In this document: positions 53,956-63,819 of the stretch, piece after piece | How the letters are laid out: the number at the start of each line of letters is the position of its first letter | How positions within the stretch are numbered: the stretch's first letter is position 1 | Assembly (NCBI GenBank): GCA_965247065.1 | Contig: CBDFGN010000006.1 | Location: 2,852,001-2,916,000 of the forward strand | Source of the DNA: CBDFGN01 sp965247065 | GTDB taxonomy: Bacteria > Bacteroidota > Bacteroidia > Cytophagales > Cyclobacteriaceae | DNA: 64,000 bases | Reading direction: 5' to 3' | Translations under genes and position numbers: made by a program | Notes under the pieces: model-generated | The model's database searches: none | The model's input: the letters and a program-made list of their open reading frames with translations, nothing else | Told to the model about the DNA's origin: nothing

Positions 53956-54072
53956 CCAGCAAAGTTAGAAAATCTTCCTTCAACGCCTTCATGCCCTTTA
54001 GCAATATGAACCAGGTGGATCCAGTTTATGCCAATAATCCTTAGTTTTGCTGAGCTTTTGTAATACCTCTGA

Positions 54073-55905
54073 ATGAAAGTTTATCTCAGGATTTTGTCCT
54101 ATGGCGCTCACCTACGGGGTTACCTGGCTGTGTATGTGGTCACCGCCTTCCTGAGCATTATTTTCGGCCTGCTGAACCTGACTTTGCTCAAGCCTCTTTT
54201 TGACTTAATCTTCGAGCAGCTAAACCCGGAAAAGCTTGCCGAATATGCCTCTGAGCCTATCTTTTCAATTTCGGCCGATTACTTCATGCACGTGTTCTAT
54301 TTCTATTTGCTCCAGGCCATAGAAGAACAAGGTAAAATGGGTTCGCTATTTTATTTATGCATATTGATTTTTATTTCGGTTTTTCTGGCAAACCTGTTCC
54401 GGTATTGGTCAGAAGTAATTTTGGCGGTTATTAGGGCCTCCGTCATAAAAGGGATGAGGTTCCAACTTTTCAAGAACATCACCGCATTGCACATCGGTTT
54501 CTTTACCTCTAAGCGAAGCGGGGATATCATTTCCAGGATCACCAATGATGTCCAGGAGGTTGAATTTTCCATTGTCCATTCTCTCAGAGTCGTTTTCAAG
54601 GAACCGGCCACCATCATTGTTTACTTTGTCGTTTTATTTACCATTTCGACCGAGCTGACTTTTTTTAGCCTCTTGATCATTCCGGTTATCGGCGGTATGA
54701 TCTCAGAAATCGCCCGCCGTCTTAAGAAGATTGCCAAAAAAAGCCAGGAATCACTCGGCCGAATTGTCAACATTGTTGACGAGACTCTTACGGGGATGCG
54801 CATCATAAAGGCCTTTGGAGCCCAAGAGTACATCAACAACAAATTTCATGATGAAATAGGAGTTTACAACTCGGTAAATGTGTCTATGGCCCGTAAGAAT
54901 GAATTGGCCTCACCTCTGTCACAGTTTTTGGGCGTGGCGCTCGTGATGGTCCTTTTGCTATACGGAGGTTCACTTATTCTGCAGGAACAACCTCCACTTG
55001 ATGCCAGCAGCTTTCTAATATATATTTTGATATTCAGTCAGCTCCTTCCTCCATCAAAGGAAATTTCCAAAGCCATAAGCAGCATCCAAAGAGGATTGGC
55101 TTCCGCGGAGAGAATATTTCAACTGGTCGACACCCAATCTGAAATACAGGATACCCCCCTTGCTGTACCTATCGAAGGCTTCAAGGAGTCGGTTGTTTTT
55201 GAGAATGTATTTTTTACTTATGAGGATCGGCCTGTTTTGGAGAATATCAATTTGGAAGTCCAAAAGGGCAAAACCATCGCCCTGGTTGGTCCATCCGGAG
55301 GGGGTAAGTCCACAATCGCGGATCTAATTCCGAGGTTTTACGACCCTAAACAAGGAGAAATATTGCTCGATGGAAAACCTATACGGGGATATACGCTGAA
55401 ATCGCTAAGAAAGCTGATGGGCGTGGTAACTCAAGAGTCACTGTTGTTCCATGACACCATCTTCAATAATATTGCTTTCGGCATGGATAAGGTGGACCAA
55501 GATGAGGTCATCAAGGCCGCTAAGGTAGCCAACGCTCACGAATTCATTTTGGAAACCGAGCGGGGCTACCAAACAAACATTGGGGATCGGGGCACCAAAC
55601 TTTCGGGTGGTCAACGTCAACGGCTAGCAATAGCACGGGCCATCATAAAGAACCCCCCCATCCTGATTCTGGACGAGGCTACATCGGCTCTGGATACTGA
55701 ATCAGAAAAACTGGTGCAGGAGGCTTTGACAAGGCTGATGCTAAATCGAACTACGGTTGTGATAGCCCACCGGCTCTCAACCATCCAGGGTGCCGATGAA
55801 ATTGTGGTCGTGGAAAAGGGTAGGATAGTCGAAAGAGGGACTCACTCAGAGCTTTTGGAAAAAGGCGGACTATATAAGAAGCTTACCATCCTTCAAAGTG
55901 CCTAA
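54073..55905 (+). CDS. MsbA-like ABC exporter (lipid A/multidrug type)
   Basis: A 610-residue half-transporter: an N-terminal six-helix transmembrane domain (about residues 1-330), then an ATPase domain with Walker A GPSGGGKST, signature LSGGQRQR, Walker B LILDEATSALD and the switch His (VIAHRLS). The family flips lipid A or glycolipids. It is followed directly by a GT2 glycosyltransferase and an FkbM-type methyltransferase, which suggests a role in surface glycolipid export. Confidence 0.9.
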   Translation: MKVYLRILSYGAHLRGYLAVYVVTAFLSIIFGLLNLTLLKPLFDLIFEQLNPEKLAEYASEPIFSISADYFMHVFYFYLLQAIEEQGKMGSLFYLCILIFISVFLANLFRYWSEVILAVIRASVIKGMRFQLFKNITALHIGFFTSKRSGDIISRITNDVQEVEFSIVHSLRVVFKEPATIIVYFVVLFTISTELTFFSLLIIPVIGGMISEIARRLKKIAKKSQESLGRIVNIVDETLTGMRIIKAFGAQEYINNKFHDEIGVYNSVNVSMARKNELASPLSQFLGVALVMVLLLYGGSLILQEQPPLDASSFLIYILIFSQLLPPSKEISKAISSIQRGLASAERIFQLVDTQSEIQDTPLAVPIEGFKESVVFENVFFTYEDRPVLENINLEVQKGKTIALVGPSGGGKSTIADLIPRFYDPKQGEILLDGKPIRGYTLKSLRKLMGVVTQESLLFHDTIFNNIAFGMDKVDQDEVIKAAKVANAHEFILETERGYQTNIGDRGTKLSGGQRQRLAIARAIIKNPPILILDEATSALDTESEKLVQEALTRLMLNRTTVVIAHRLSTIQGADEIVVVEKGRIVERGTHSELLEKGGLYKKLTILQSA

Positions 55906-55922
55906 CTACAAATGAAGTTCCC

Positions 55923-56696
55923 ATGGTCCAATTAAGTGTGGTCATATTAACTCTCAACGAGGAAGTTAACATTAAAAGGACCTTAGAGTCATTAGACGGC
56001 GTGGCTGATGAGGTGCTCATTGTGGACTCTCTTTCAACGGACAGGACTGTCGAGATCGCTCAGGAAATGGGCGCCAAAGTGATTCTCAACAAATATGAAG
56101 GGCAGATCGAACAACTCCAGCTTGCCAACTCGCAGGCAACCTATGATCACCTGCTGAACGTGGATGCAGATGAGGTCCTTTCAGGGAGATTAAAGGAATC
56201 CATTTTGGAATTAAAGAAAAACTGGACGTACACTGGGTATTCAGTTCGAAGGAGCACCTTTTACTGTGGTTCATGGATAGAATTCGGATCGGCATCCAGG
56301 GAATTTAGATTGCGGTTGATTGATCGCAGAAAGGCACAGGTAGGGGGTATGAATCCTCACTCGAAGTATATAATAGACAAGGGAGATGAAGGCCCGTTAC
56401 TCGTTGGGCCACTTTTGCACTTTAGATTTCAAAAAATATCCGAACATGTAGCTCAAATAAACTTTCAGTCCAGTGCCGCCGCTCAAGCGGCATTTGAAGC
56501 CGGTAAGGGCGCTTCCGTTTTGAGAATTCTCACAAAGCCAGCTTGGATCTTCTTTAGAGACTATTTTATGAGACTGGGGTTTCTCGAGGGGCGTCGAGGT
56601 TTAGCCATGTGTACCATTTCTTCTTTGGAGTTTTTTCTAAGGTGGTTGAAAGTCTGGGAGTTAAAGCATGTAAAACAGCCGGATGGAAAGCCTTAA
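55923..56696 (+). CDS. Glycosyltransferase family 2 (WaaE/KdtX-like)
   Basis: A 257-residue GT-A glycosyltransferase. N-terminal SVVILTLNEEVNIKRTLESL, a nucleotide-binding DSLSTDRT segment, and the DxD motif in NVDADEV. It probably adds a sugar to lipopolysaccharide core or a related surface glycan. It starts 17 bp after the MsbA-like gene, and its end overlaps the FkbM gene by 14 bp. Confidence 0.9.
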   Translation: MVQLSVVILTLNEEVNIKRTLESLDGVADEVLIVDSLSTDRTVEIAQEMGAKVILNKYEGQIEQLQLANSQATYDHLLNVDADEVLSGRLKESILELKKNWTYTGYSVRRSTFYCGSWIEFGSASREFRLRLIDRRKAQVGGMNPHSKYIIDKGDEGPLLVGPLLHFRFQKISEHVAQINFQSSAAAQAAFEAGKGASVLRILTKPAWIFFRDYFMRLGFLEGRRGLAMCTISSLEFFLRWLKVWELKHVKQPDGKP

Positions 56697-57381
56697 ACAC
56701 AGGATAAAATATTTTTTTAGATGGATTAGGATGCCAATCCGGAAAGGGCCTTTGAAGGGACTACGCTGGATCATGACGTCCGGAAAGCATTTCATTACCG
56801 GGGATTACGAACCATATAAGACTAAAGCTTTTCTGGCCAATCTAAGGGAAGGGGATATTGTTGTGGATGTAGGCGCCCATGTGGGGTATTATTCAGCTTT
56901 GGCCTCCCAAAAAGTAGGTGACAAGGGCAGGGTGTACTCCTTCGAACCGAGGCCACTGAATATAAGTTTCTTCAAAGATCATGTTCGAATCAACCGATTG
57001 AAAAACATAACCCTCTATGAAGGCGCGATTAGTACCCTAACTGGTGAGACCACATTTAATACCAACACCGGAACGGGAACAGGCCGCCTCTCGGAAACGG
57101 GAGGGCTGAAAGTGAAAACGTACTGCCTGGACGAGTTGATAGATGCCGGGGAAGTTCCAAGATTGGATTTCCTGAAGGTTGATGTTGAAGGTGGCGAGAT
57201 AGAAGTATTGAAGGGGAGCCAATGCGCCATTGCCAAAAACCGTCCTAGAATGTTGTTGGCTACCCACTCAGAAATTACACAAGATTTTGTACTGGAGTTT
57301 TTGCAAGAACACAAATACAAATTCCAAATCCTGAACAAGGATGGTGCAAAGGGCGACACTGAAATAATAGCTCAGCCCTGA
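56683..57381 (+). CDS. FkbM-family SAM methyltransferase
   Basis: A 232-residue methyltransferase with the SAM motif VDVGAHVGYYSALAS and the second half FEPRP, FLKVDVEGGE, RPRMLLATH. FkbM-type enzymes often O-methylate sugars in surface polysaccharides. The overlap with the glycosyltransferase and the exporter next to it favour a glycan substrate. A strong terminator follows the stop. Confidence 0.88.
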   Translation: MESLKHRIKYFFRWIRMPIRKGPLKGLRWIMTSGKHFITGDYEPYKTKAFLANLREGDIVVDVGAHVGYYSALASQKVGDKGRVYSFEPRPLNISFFKDHVRINRLKNITLYEGAISTLTGETTFNTNTGTGTGRLSETGGLKVKTYCLDELIDAGEVPRLDFLKVDVEGGEIEVLKGSQCAIAKNRPRMLLATHSEITQDFVLEFLQEHKYKFQILNKDGAKGDTEIIAQP

Positions 57382-57384
57382 AGG

Positions 57385-57418
57385 AACTAACCCCCAAAGG
57401 CGAGGGTTAGTTTTTTTT
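57385..57418 (+). terminator. Rho-independent terminator
   Basis: AACTAACCC (57385-57393) pairs with GGGTTAGTT (57404-57412), a perfect 9-bp stem with a 10-nt loop, followed by further Ts (to 57418). It ends the MsbA-GT2-FkbM transcript. Confidence 0.9.
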
Positions 57419-57485
57419 CCTTATTTTACTTCGGGTAAACGTCGAAATGCGGATATCAGCCCAATGGGAAATCACCTTAACACCG

Positions 57486-59405
57486 ATGACAAACTATACC
57501 ACACTTTTGATGTATCTGGCGGGATTCCTAATCGTTGCGGCCGCCTCGCATCAATTGGCAAGGTACTTCGTCTGGTTGCACCTTCCTCGCATTACAGGAT
57601 TGCTGTTGATTGGTATCATTTCCGGACCCTACATTTTAGGCTTACTTGAGCCGGAGACAGTCGGAAGTTTAAATTTCGTTAATGAGATTTCACTGGCATT
57701 TATCGCATTTGCTGCCGGGGCGGAATTATACCTGAAGGAATTGAGAAGCCGCTTCCGGAGTATCGGCTGGAATACTTCCGGGCAACTGGTTGTGGTATTC
57801 TTCTTTACCAGCATCGCCATTATATATCTGTCGCAATATATCCCCTATCTCCAGGATATGGATCAAACCAGCGTCCTGGCCGTCTCCTTATTTGCAGGAA
57901 CCATCTTTGTAGCAAGTTCACCTTCATCTACGATCGCGGTCATCAACGAAATGCGGGCCCAAGGGCCATTGACTCAAACGTCGCTCGGAGTCACTGTTCT
58001 TAAGGACGTGCTGGTAATCATTCTATTTGCCTTGATCTTTTCGGTTTCCAATACCTTGGTCAATGGCACAGGGTTGGATTTCTGGATTCTTTTGCTCATT
58101 CCAAGTGAATTACTGATTTCCTTCTTAACAGGCTATTTGCTGGGGAGGCTGCTGCAGGCCTTCATGGCTTTGGAGATTCACTCTACCATAAAGTCGGCAC
58201 TTGTATTGCTTAGCGGGTACGGAGGTTATCTTTTCTCCCATTTTTTGAAGGAATTCAGCACGGAATTAGGTGTTGAACTGTTTACAGAGCCATTGCTTAT
58301 CTGCATAGTCGCCAGCTTTTATCTTTCCAATTATACACGGTTTCGTCCGGAATTCCTGAAGATCCTCAACGAACTCGGGCCTTTGGTGTATATCGTCTTT
58401 TTCACCCTCGTGGGTGCGAATTTGGCCTTGGACATTATCAGCCAGGTGTGGTGGATTGCATTAATTCTGTTCTCATTAAGGCTGCTCTTCATGGTCATTT
58501 CTTCTTACGCCGGAGGTATTATGGCCGGAGATCCTCCCAAACTTTATCGAATCGGCTGGATGCCCTACATCACACAAGCCGGTGTCAGCATTGGTCTCGC
58601 AACTGAGGTCGCCCATGGTTTCGAATGGGGACCGAGTTTTGCCACAATCATAATTTCCATTATTGTAATCAATCAGTTAATAGGCCCTCCGCTTTTCAAG
58701 TGGGCTATTGAGCTAGCTGGGGAGAGCCATCTCCGAGCTCCCTTTTCGGCATTTGAGGAAGAGCGCACGGCCATTATATTTGGATTGGAAGGTCAAACCA
58801 TAGCCTTGGCCCGACAACTACAGAAGAATGGCTGGATTGTCAAGATCGCTTCCCGTAGTGCAAGCCCGGAAATGGTTGAGGCAAGCGACCTGGACATAGA
58901 AATTATTCCTGGTTTGACCCCAGAAGCTTTCGAAGCCCTTGAAGCAGATAAAGCCCAAACCATTGTTGCTATGTTGACGGATGATGAGAACTACCTGATT
59001 TGCGAATTGGCTTATGAAAAGCTCGGTACCAAAGAGCTGGTTGTTAGAATCAACGAACGCGCCAACCTGGAAAAATTTCACAAATTGGGAGCTCTGGTTG
59101 TAGATCCATCAACCGCTATTGTAAGTCTCCTGGATCATTTCGTTCGCTCGCCCCAAGCCACCTCCCTTTTGCTGGGGCTGGAGGGGGATCAGGACACGAT
59201 CGATTTGGAGGTCCAGAGCTCCAATTTGCATGGGCTCACTTTAAGAGACCTTAGACTTCCCTCCGATGTGATAGTTCTTTCAGTGAACAGGCGAGGCCAG
59301 ATGATCATTTCTCATGGTTACACGAGGCTTAGGATGGGTGACATTGTGACCATGGTGGGCTCTGTTGAAGGCCTCAACAACGTTGCCCTGAGATTTTCAG
59401 AATAG
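57486..59405 (+). CDS. CPA2-type cation:proton antiporter with RCK (TrkA-N/C) domains
   Basis: About 639 residues from the chosen start at 57486 (MTNYTTLLMYLAG); an in-frame ATG at 57447 would add 13 polar residues. The first ~400 residues form a 12-helix antiporter domain (KefB/Rosso type: LPRITGLLLIGIISGPYIL and SSPSSTIAVINEMR). A cytoplasmic TrkA-N-like domain follows, where the GxGxxG loop reads GLEGQT, and a TrkA-C domain to the end (LHGLTLRDLRLPSDVIVLSVNR). It probably exchanges K+ or Na+ for protons under nucleotide control. Its stop is adjacent to the recA stop. Confidence 0.88.
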   Translation: MTNYTTLLMYLAGFLIVAAASHQLARYFVWLHLPRITGLLLIGIISGPYILGLLEPETVGSLNFVNEISLAFIAFAAGAELYLKELRSRFRSIGWNTSGQLVVVFFFTSIAIIYLSQYIPYLQDMDQTSVLAVSLFAGTIFVASSPSSTIAVINEMRAQGPLTQTSLGVTVLKDVLVIILFALIFSVSNTLVNGTGLDFWILLLIPSELLISFLTGYLLGRLLQAFMALEIHSTIKSALVLLSGYGGYLFSHFLKEFSTELGVELFTEPLLICIVASFYLSNYTRFRPEFLKILNELGPLVYIVFFTLVGANLALDIISQVWWIALILFSLRLLFMVISSYAGGIMAGDPPKLYRIGWMPYITQAGVSIGLATEVAHGFEWGPSFATIIISIIVINQLIGPPLFKWAIELAGESHLRAPFSAFEEERTAIIFGLEGQTIALARQLQKNGWIVKIASRSASPEMVEASDLDIEIIPGLTPEAFEALEADKAQTIVAMLTDDENYLICELAYEKLGTKELVVRINERANLEKFHKLGALVVDPSTAIVSLLDHFVRSPQATSLLLGLEGDQDTIDLEVQSSNLHGLTLRDLRLPSDVIVLSVNRRGQMIISHGYTRLRMGDIVTMVGSVEGLNNVALRFSE

Positions 59406-60434
59406 CTAATTTGCTTCTACCGGGGCCTCTTGCAGATCTTCACCTTCAATCTTGGCCTTTATCGACTTCTCAAGTTCCTCAGAGAGTTCAGGGTTGTCCT
59501 CCAACAGGACCTTTACGGTATCCCGACCCTGGCCTAACTTGTTTCCTTTATAGGAAAACCATGAACCAGATTTTTCCAGGATATTCAACTCAACGCCAAG
59601 ATCAATAATTTCGCCAATTTTGGAAATGCCGTGGCCATAAAGAATGTCGAATTCCACTACCTTGAAAGGGGGAGCTACTTTGTTTTTCACCACTTTTACA
59701 CGAGTACGATTGCCGGTAATGTTATCAGCGGACTCCTTGATCTGCCCAATCCTACGAATATCTAATCGCACAGAGGCATAGAATTTCAGGGCGTTGCCGC
59801 CAGTGGTGGTCTCGGGGTTTCCGAACATTACTCCGATCTTTTCTCGCAGTTGATTGATGAAGATGCATGAGCAACCGGTTTTGCTTATCGTCCCGGTAAG
59901 TTTTCGTAGAGCCTGAGACATCAATCTTGCCTGCAACCCCATTTTGCTGTCTCCCATTTCACCCTCGAGCTCTCCCCGGGGCACTAAAGCGGCAACTGAA
60001 TCAATTACAATTATATCAATGGCGCCGGATCGAATTAAATGCTCCGTGATTTCCAGTGCTTGCTCCCCATTGTCTGGTTGAGAAATGAGCAGGTTTTCGG
60101 TGTCAATTCCCAACTTCTCGGCATAGCTTCTATCAAATGCATGTTCTGCATCGATAAAAGCAGCCATCCCGCCGGTTTTCTGAGCCTCGGATATGCAATG
60201 AAGGGCTAGTGTAGTCTTACCGGAGGACTCAGGGCCGTAAACTTCAATCACTCTTCCTCGGGGAATACCCCCTATTCCCAGGGCAATGTCGAGACCAATC
60301 GAGCCTGTTGAAATGGCGGGAATGTCCTGAACCTTCTCATCGCTCAGTTTCATGACCGTCCCCTTCCCATAAGCCTTCTCTAACTTATCGATTGTGAGCT
60401 CTAAAGCCTTTATTTTCTCCGAATTTTCACTCAT
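59406..60434 (-). CDS. recA: Recombinase RecA
   Basis: Homologous recombination and SOS ATPase. 342 residues from the start at 60434 (MSENSEKIKALEL), which matches the family's N-terminus; an in-frame ATG at 60470 would add 12 residues. P-loop GPESSGKTTLALH, Walker B DIIVIDSVAALVP and the loop L2 region NPETTTGGNALKFY are present. The acidic C-terminus is normal. It is divergent from the Aminopep gene, with about 150 bp between starts. Confidence 0.97.
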   Translation of the reverse strand: MSENSEKIKALELTIDKLEKAYGKGTVMKLSDEKVQDIPAISTGSIGLDIALGIGGIPRGRVIEVYGPESSGKTTLALHCISEAQKTGGMAAFIDAEHAFDRSYAEKLGIDTENLLISQPDNGEQALEITEHLIRSGAIDIIVIDSVAALVPRGELEGEMGDSKMGLQARLMSQALRKLTGTISKTGCSCIFINQLREKIGVMFGNPETTTGGNALKFYASVRLDIRRIGQIKESADNITGNRTRVKVVKNKVAPPFKVVEFDILYGHGISKIGEIIDLGVELNILEKSGSWFSYKGNKLGQGRDTVKVLLEDNPELSEELEKSIKAKIEGEDLQEAPVEAN

Positions 60435-60584
60435 TACTCTTGATACAATGTTTGCCAAATTGTAGCCCAAGAACCGTTTGTGAAGTTACTATGATCAAGA
60501 GCAATTACCAAGCAATTGATTTGGGAAAGATGTTCAACTTTTGAGCAATTTTGTTAGTTGGTTTGTTAATCATTAATTGCACAA

Positions 60585-61613
60585 ATGATCAAAAGGTTAC
60601 TCCTAATTGCAGGTTTTTTTCTAATAGTTTTCGGCACTTGGAACTATGAACTGGTTACATATGGCTTTAGCCAGGCCAGGGGGCAATTAAAAGTCCTTGC
60701 CAATGCGAAACCCATCGGGGATTTTCTGAACGATCCCGAATTTCCGGATTCTCTTAAACAAAAACTTAGGCTCATTCAAGATATCCGCCAATTTGCAATT
60801 GACTCCTTGTCAATCGCGGACTCCAAGAACTACCGGACCCTGTTTGACCAGAAGGGTAAAGACATACTGTGGGTCCTAACTGCTTCGCCCCAATTCTCTC
60901 TGGAACCCAAAACCTGGAAATTTCCACTACTAGGGAGTTTCTCATACAAAGGATACTTCGATTTGGAAAGGGCCCAAACCGAAAAAGAGGCACTGATAAT
61001 TGATGGTTGGGATACCAGCATTAGAAGTGTCACCGCGTGGTCCACTCTGGGCTGGTTCAGCGATCCCATCCTGTCCAAAATGCTTGATCGAGACAGGGGA
61101 CAACTGGCCAATCTAATCATTCATGAATTGACTCATGCCACTTTGTTTGTAAAAGATAGCGTCATATTTAACGAGAATCTGGCTTCGTTCATCGGAGACA
61201 AAGGGGCCCAAAATTTTTTGATTTTGAAATATGGCGAGAATTCGGCCGAATATTTGCGCTACCTCCGTAGCATGAGCGACAAAAGGAAATATACTGAACA
61301 TTTTTTGAGGGGTGCCGGGCGGCTTGATAGTCTCTACCAAACTTTTGACCAGACAATGGACATAAAGCAGAAGCAAGTGAAAAAAGATCAGATGATCAGG
61401 TCGGTGGTTGGTAATTTGGACACGATTTTCTTCCACTTTCCTAAAAAGCACCAAGCCCTAACTTTGAACAACCTCCCCAATAACACCTGCTTCCAAAGCT
61501 TCCTGAGGTACCAATCCATGCTCCCCCAGCTGGAGGAGGAGTATAAGAATAAATTTCATAGCAATTTAGCCGAGTACCTCGATTACCTTAAAAAGACATA
61601 CCCTTCTCTGTAA
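60585..61613 (+). CDS. Predicted aminopeptidase (PF10023-type zinc metallopeptidase)
   Basis: A 342-residue membrane-anchored protein with one N-terminal hydrophobic segment (about residues 4-22). The zinc motif HELTH (HExxH) lies in LIIHELTHATLF, about residue 181, with the third ligand probably in the downstream NENLASFIGDKGA segment. This is the pattern of the 'predicted aminopeptidase' family found in Proteobacteria and Bacteroidota; the substrate is unknown. The next gene starts 33 bp downstream, and the following ones nearly abut. Confidence 0.82.
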   Translation: MIKRLLLIAGFFLIVFGTWNYELVTYGFSQARGQLKVLANAKPIGDFLNDPEFPDSLKQKLRLIQDIRQFAIDSLSIADSKNYRTLFDQKGKDILWVLTASPQFSLEPKTWKFPLLGSFSYKGYFDLERAQTEKEALIIDGWDTSIRSVTAWSTLGWFSDPILSKMLDRDRGQLANLIIHELTHATLFVKDSVIFNENLASFIGDKGAQNFLILKYGENSAEYLRYLRSMSDKRKYTEHFLRGAGRLDSLYQTFDQTMDIKQKQVKKDQMIRSVVGNLDTIFFHFPKKHQALTLNNLPNNTCFQSFLRYQSMLPQLEEEYKNKFHSNLAEYLDYLKKTYPSL

Positions 61614-61646
61614 GTTCCAATCGAATTATATTTGAAGCCTTAAGAA

Positions 61647-62483
61647 ATGAAGCGTTTGAAAAAGGTGTACCTGCTGGCCCTGCCACTAATCGTGCTGGGA
61701 ACGGGATTTCGATTACTGGAATCCACCCTGGATGACCAGGTCTATCGGGAATTGGAGAATCAGAGTTTTGGCAAAGGTGAAAGATTGGAATACAAATTGC
61801 ACGTTGGCTTTCTCAATGTTGGATTTGGAGTGATGGAGATCAGCCCTAATATTTTTCAGGTTAATAACCGGTCCTGCTTCAGGATGGATATCTACGGAGA
61901 AACGGTAGGCATGTGGACGATTTTCTACAAGGTAAAGGATAACTGGGGGAGTTTCATCGATACCACCTCAATAGTACCCCAGAGATTCTATCGATATATT
62001 ATTGAAAACCGTTATCGCAAAAATGAGATCGTGGACTTTTACCATCACAACGATACCGCAATCGTGAATAAACTGGATGGTGAGACACGTGAACTAAAAG
62101 AAACAAAATACTTCCCCATTCCAAACAATTCCCAGGACCTGGTGAGCGGGTATTACTTTCTGCGAACCCTCGATTACGACACAATAGAGGTGGGATCCAA
62201 GATTAAGGTGGAGGCTTTTTTTGACGATGAGGTTTACGACTTTGTAGTCACTTACCTAGGAAAAAAAGTTATCAAAACCAAACTTGGAAAGGTAAACGCC
62301 ATCGTTTTGACCCCAAAGATGCCCGAAAATAAACTCTTCCGCGGCGAAGACGCAATAAGAGTTTACTTATCGGACGACAAGAACAAAATCCCACTCAAGA
62401 TTCACGCGGCAATGTTCGTTGGCGCCATAGAAATAGACATACTCAAAGCAGACAACCTGCGGAACAAGCTCAATTATTATTAA
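61647..62483 (+). CDS. DUF3108-family exported protein
   Basis: A 278-residue protein with an N-terminal signal segment (about residues 5-22). The middle shows the DUF3108 beta-strand pattern (GERLEYKLHVGFLNVGFGVMEI near residue 40, and DNWGSFIDTTSIVPQRFYR). The function is unknown; it is conserved in Bacteroidota as a periplasmic protein. Its TAA shares a base with the ATG of the TlpA-like gene, so the two are coupled. Confidence 0.85.
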   Translation: MKRLKKVYLLALPLIVLGTGFRLLESTLDDQVYRELENQSFGKGERLEYKLHVGFLNVGFGVMEISPNIFQVNNRSCFRMDIYGETVGMWTIFYKVKDNWGSFIDTTSIVPQRFYRYIIENRYRKNEIVDFYHHNDTAIVNKLDGETRELKETKYFPIPNNSQDLVSGYYFLRTLDYDTIEVGSKIKVEAFFDDEVYDFVVTYLGKKVIKTKLGKVNAIVLTPKMPENKLFRGEDAIRVYLSDDKNKIPLKIHAAMFVGAIEIDILKADNLRNKLNYY

Positions 62484-63802
62484 TGAAGCTCGCGCTGGTT
62501 ATACTCGCGGTAAACCTACTTGTTCTTCCATTACTCATTGCTTGGGGAGATCCTAGCCGTGTGACCGGCCGATTTACCAATGTCAGCGGGTCTAAAACCG
62601 TCTATCTGTATGAGGCCTATGGTGATGGTTTTTTTCTGACCGATTCAACCGAAATGCTCGAAGGGCGGTTCGTATTTGATTTTGATGATTTGGACCGGGG
62701 CTTTTACCGTATAGGAATAAGTCAGGAAGTTTCGGTGGTTGCGGTACTGGGCGAACCAGAAGTACAGATATCTGCGGATCTTAAGAATCCAGAGCACCCG
62801 GAATTCGTTGGCTCGAAGGAGAACCCCCTGCTCGCCGAATATCAAGATGTCAATCGACGTATCAAAGACCGGAAATATCAGACGGAGCAGAAAGTGAAAT
62901 CCGGTTACACAGGGGGCGAATCACAGGATTATCGCCTTTTGGTCCAAGGCCTTAAGCAAAGCTTCGATTCGCTTGATACCGAAAGGAATGAGTTTTATCG
63001 ACAACTCGCTGATCGCCATCCTGATCTGTTTATGGGTAAGATTTGTAAATTCTTGAATTACGATGATCCCGCATCCTACTTTGATTACGAAGAGTTCCAG
63101 GACAAGGAGTTGTGGCGAGGAGATATGATCCCGGCTAAAACCCTTATCTACTTTCAAACGCTATTACCACGGAATATCAATCATTGGATAAGCAACACAA
63201 ACAAAATCCTGGCCGAACTGGAAGCCAAGTCTCCTCAAAAGGAGCTGGTTTATGGCGCTATCACCAATCTCTTCGCAATTTCAGCTCCCGATTATGCTGC
63301 TCGCATTGCGAAACGTTATTTTGAAGAATATCCAAATTCAAGGTACTCCGTGATCATCAGTTCCAGTCTTCCACCAGGCCCTCCCCAAATAGGAGAAGCT
63401 GCCCCGGATATTGAGCTAGACAAACTTGATGGTCAACCAGTTAAGCTTTCCTCATTGAAAGGGCAGGTTGTTCTGGTTGATTTCTGGGCATCCTGGTGCA
63501 AACCTTGTCGAATAGAGAGCCCAAATTTGGTCCGCGCTCATTCGAAGTATAAAGAAAGAGGATTTACAATCTTTAGCGTCTCCCTGGATCATGACCGGGA
63601 CAAGTGGCTTAAGACCGTTAAAAAAGATAAACTTACCTGGTTGCATGTTTCGGATTTAAGGGGCTGGCAAAGTGAAGGGGCTAAGGTGTACCAGGTGAAG
63701 GCAATTCCGGCATCCTATCTTTTGGATTCCAATGGGATAATAATTGCCCATAATTTGCGAGGAGATAAACTTAGATCTACCTTAGACAGGATCCTGAAGT
63801 GA
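62483..63802 (+). CDS. TlpA-like thiol-disulfide oxidoreductase with DUF4369-like domain
   Basis: A 439-residue exported protein. Signal peptide about residues 1-21, then a DUF4369-like domain (VTGRFTNVSGSKTVYLYEAYG), a helical middle, and a C-terminal thioredoxin domain with CxxC in FWASWCKPCRIESPN (about residues 333-347) and a cis-Pro in KAIPASYLL. It probably reduces or isomerises disulfides in the periplasm, as in cytochrome maturation. Its stop overlaps a possible GTG start of the response regulator. Confidence 0.9.
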   Translation: MKLALVILAVNLLVLPLLIAWGDPSRVTGRFTNVSGSKTVYLYEAYGDGFFLTDSTEMLEGRFVFDFDDLDRGFYRIGISQEVSVVAVLGEPEVQISADLKNPEHPEFVGSKENPLLAEYQDVNRRIKDRKYQTEQKVKSGYTGGESQDYRLLVQGLKQSFDSLDTERNEFYRQLADRHPDLFMGKICKFLNYDDPASYFDYEEFQDKELWRGDMIPAKTLIYFQTLLPRNINHWISNTNKILAELEAKSPQKELVYGAITNLFAISAPDYAARIAKRYFEEYPNSRYSVIISSSLPPGPPQIGEAAPDIELDKLDGQPVKLSSLKGQVVLVDFWASWCKPCRIESPNLVRAHSKYKERGFTIFSVSLDHDRDKWLKTVKKDKLTWLHVSDLRGWQSEGAKVYQVKAIPASYLLDSNGIIIAHNLRGDKLRSTLDRILK

Positions 63803-63819
63803 GTCGCCAGCAGAGCCAA

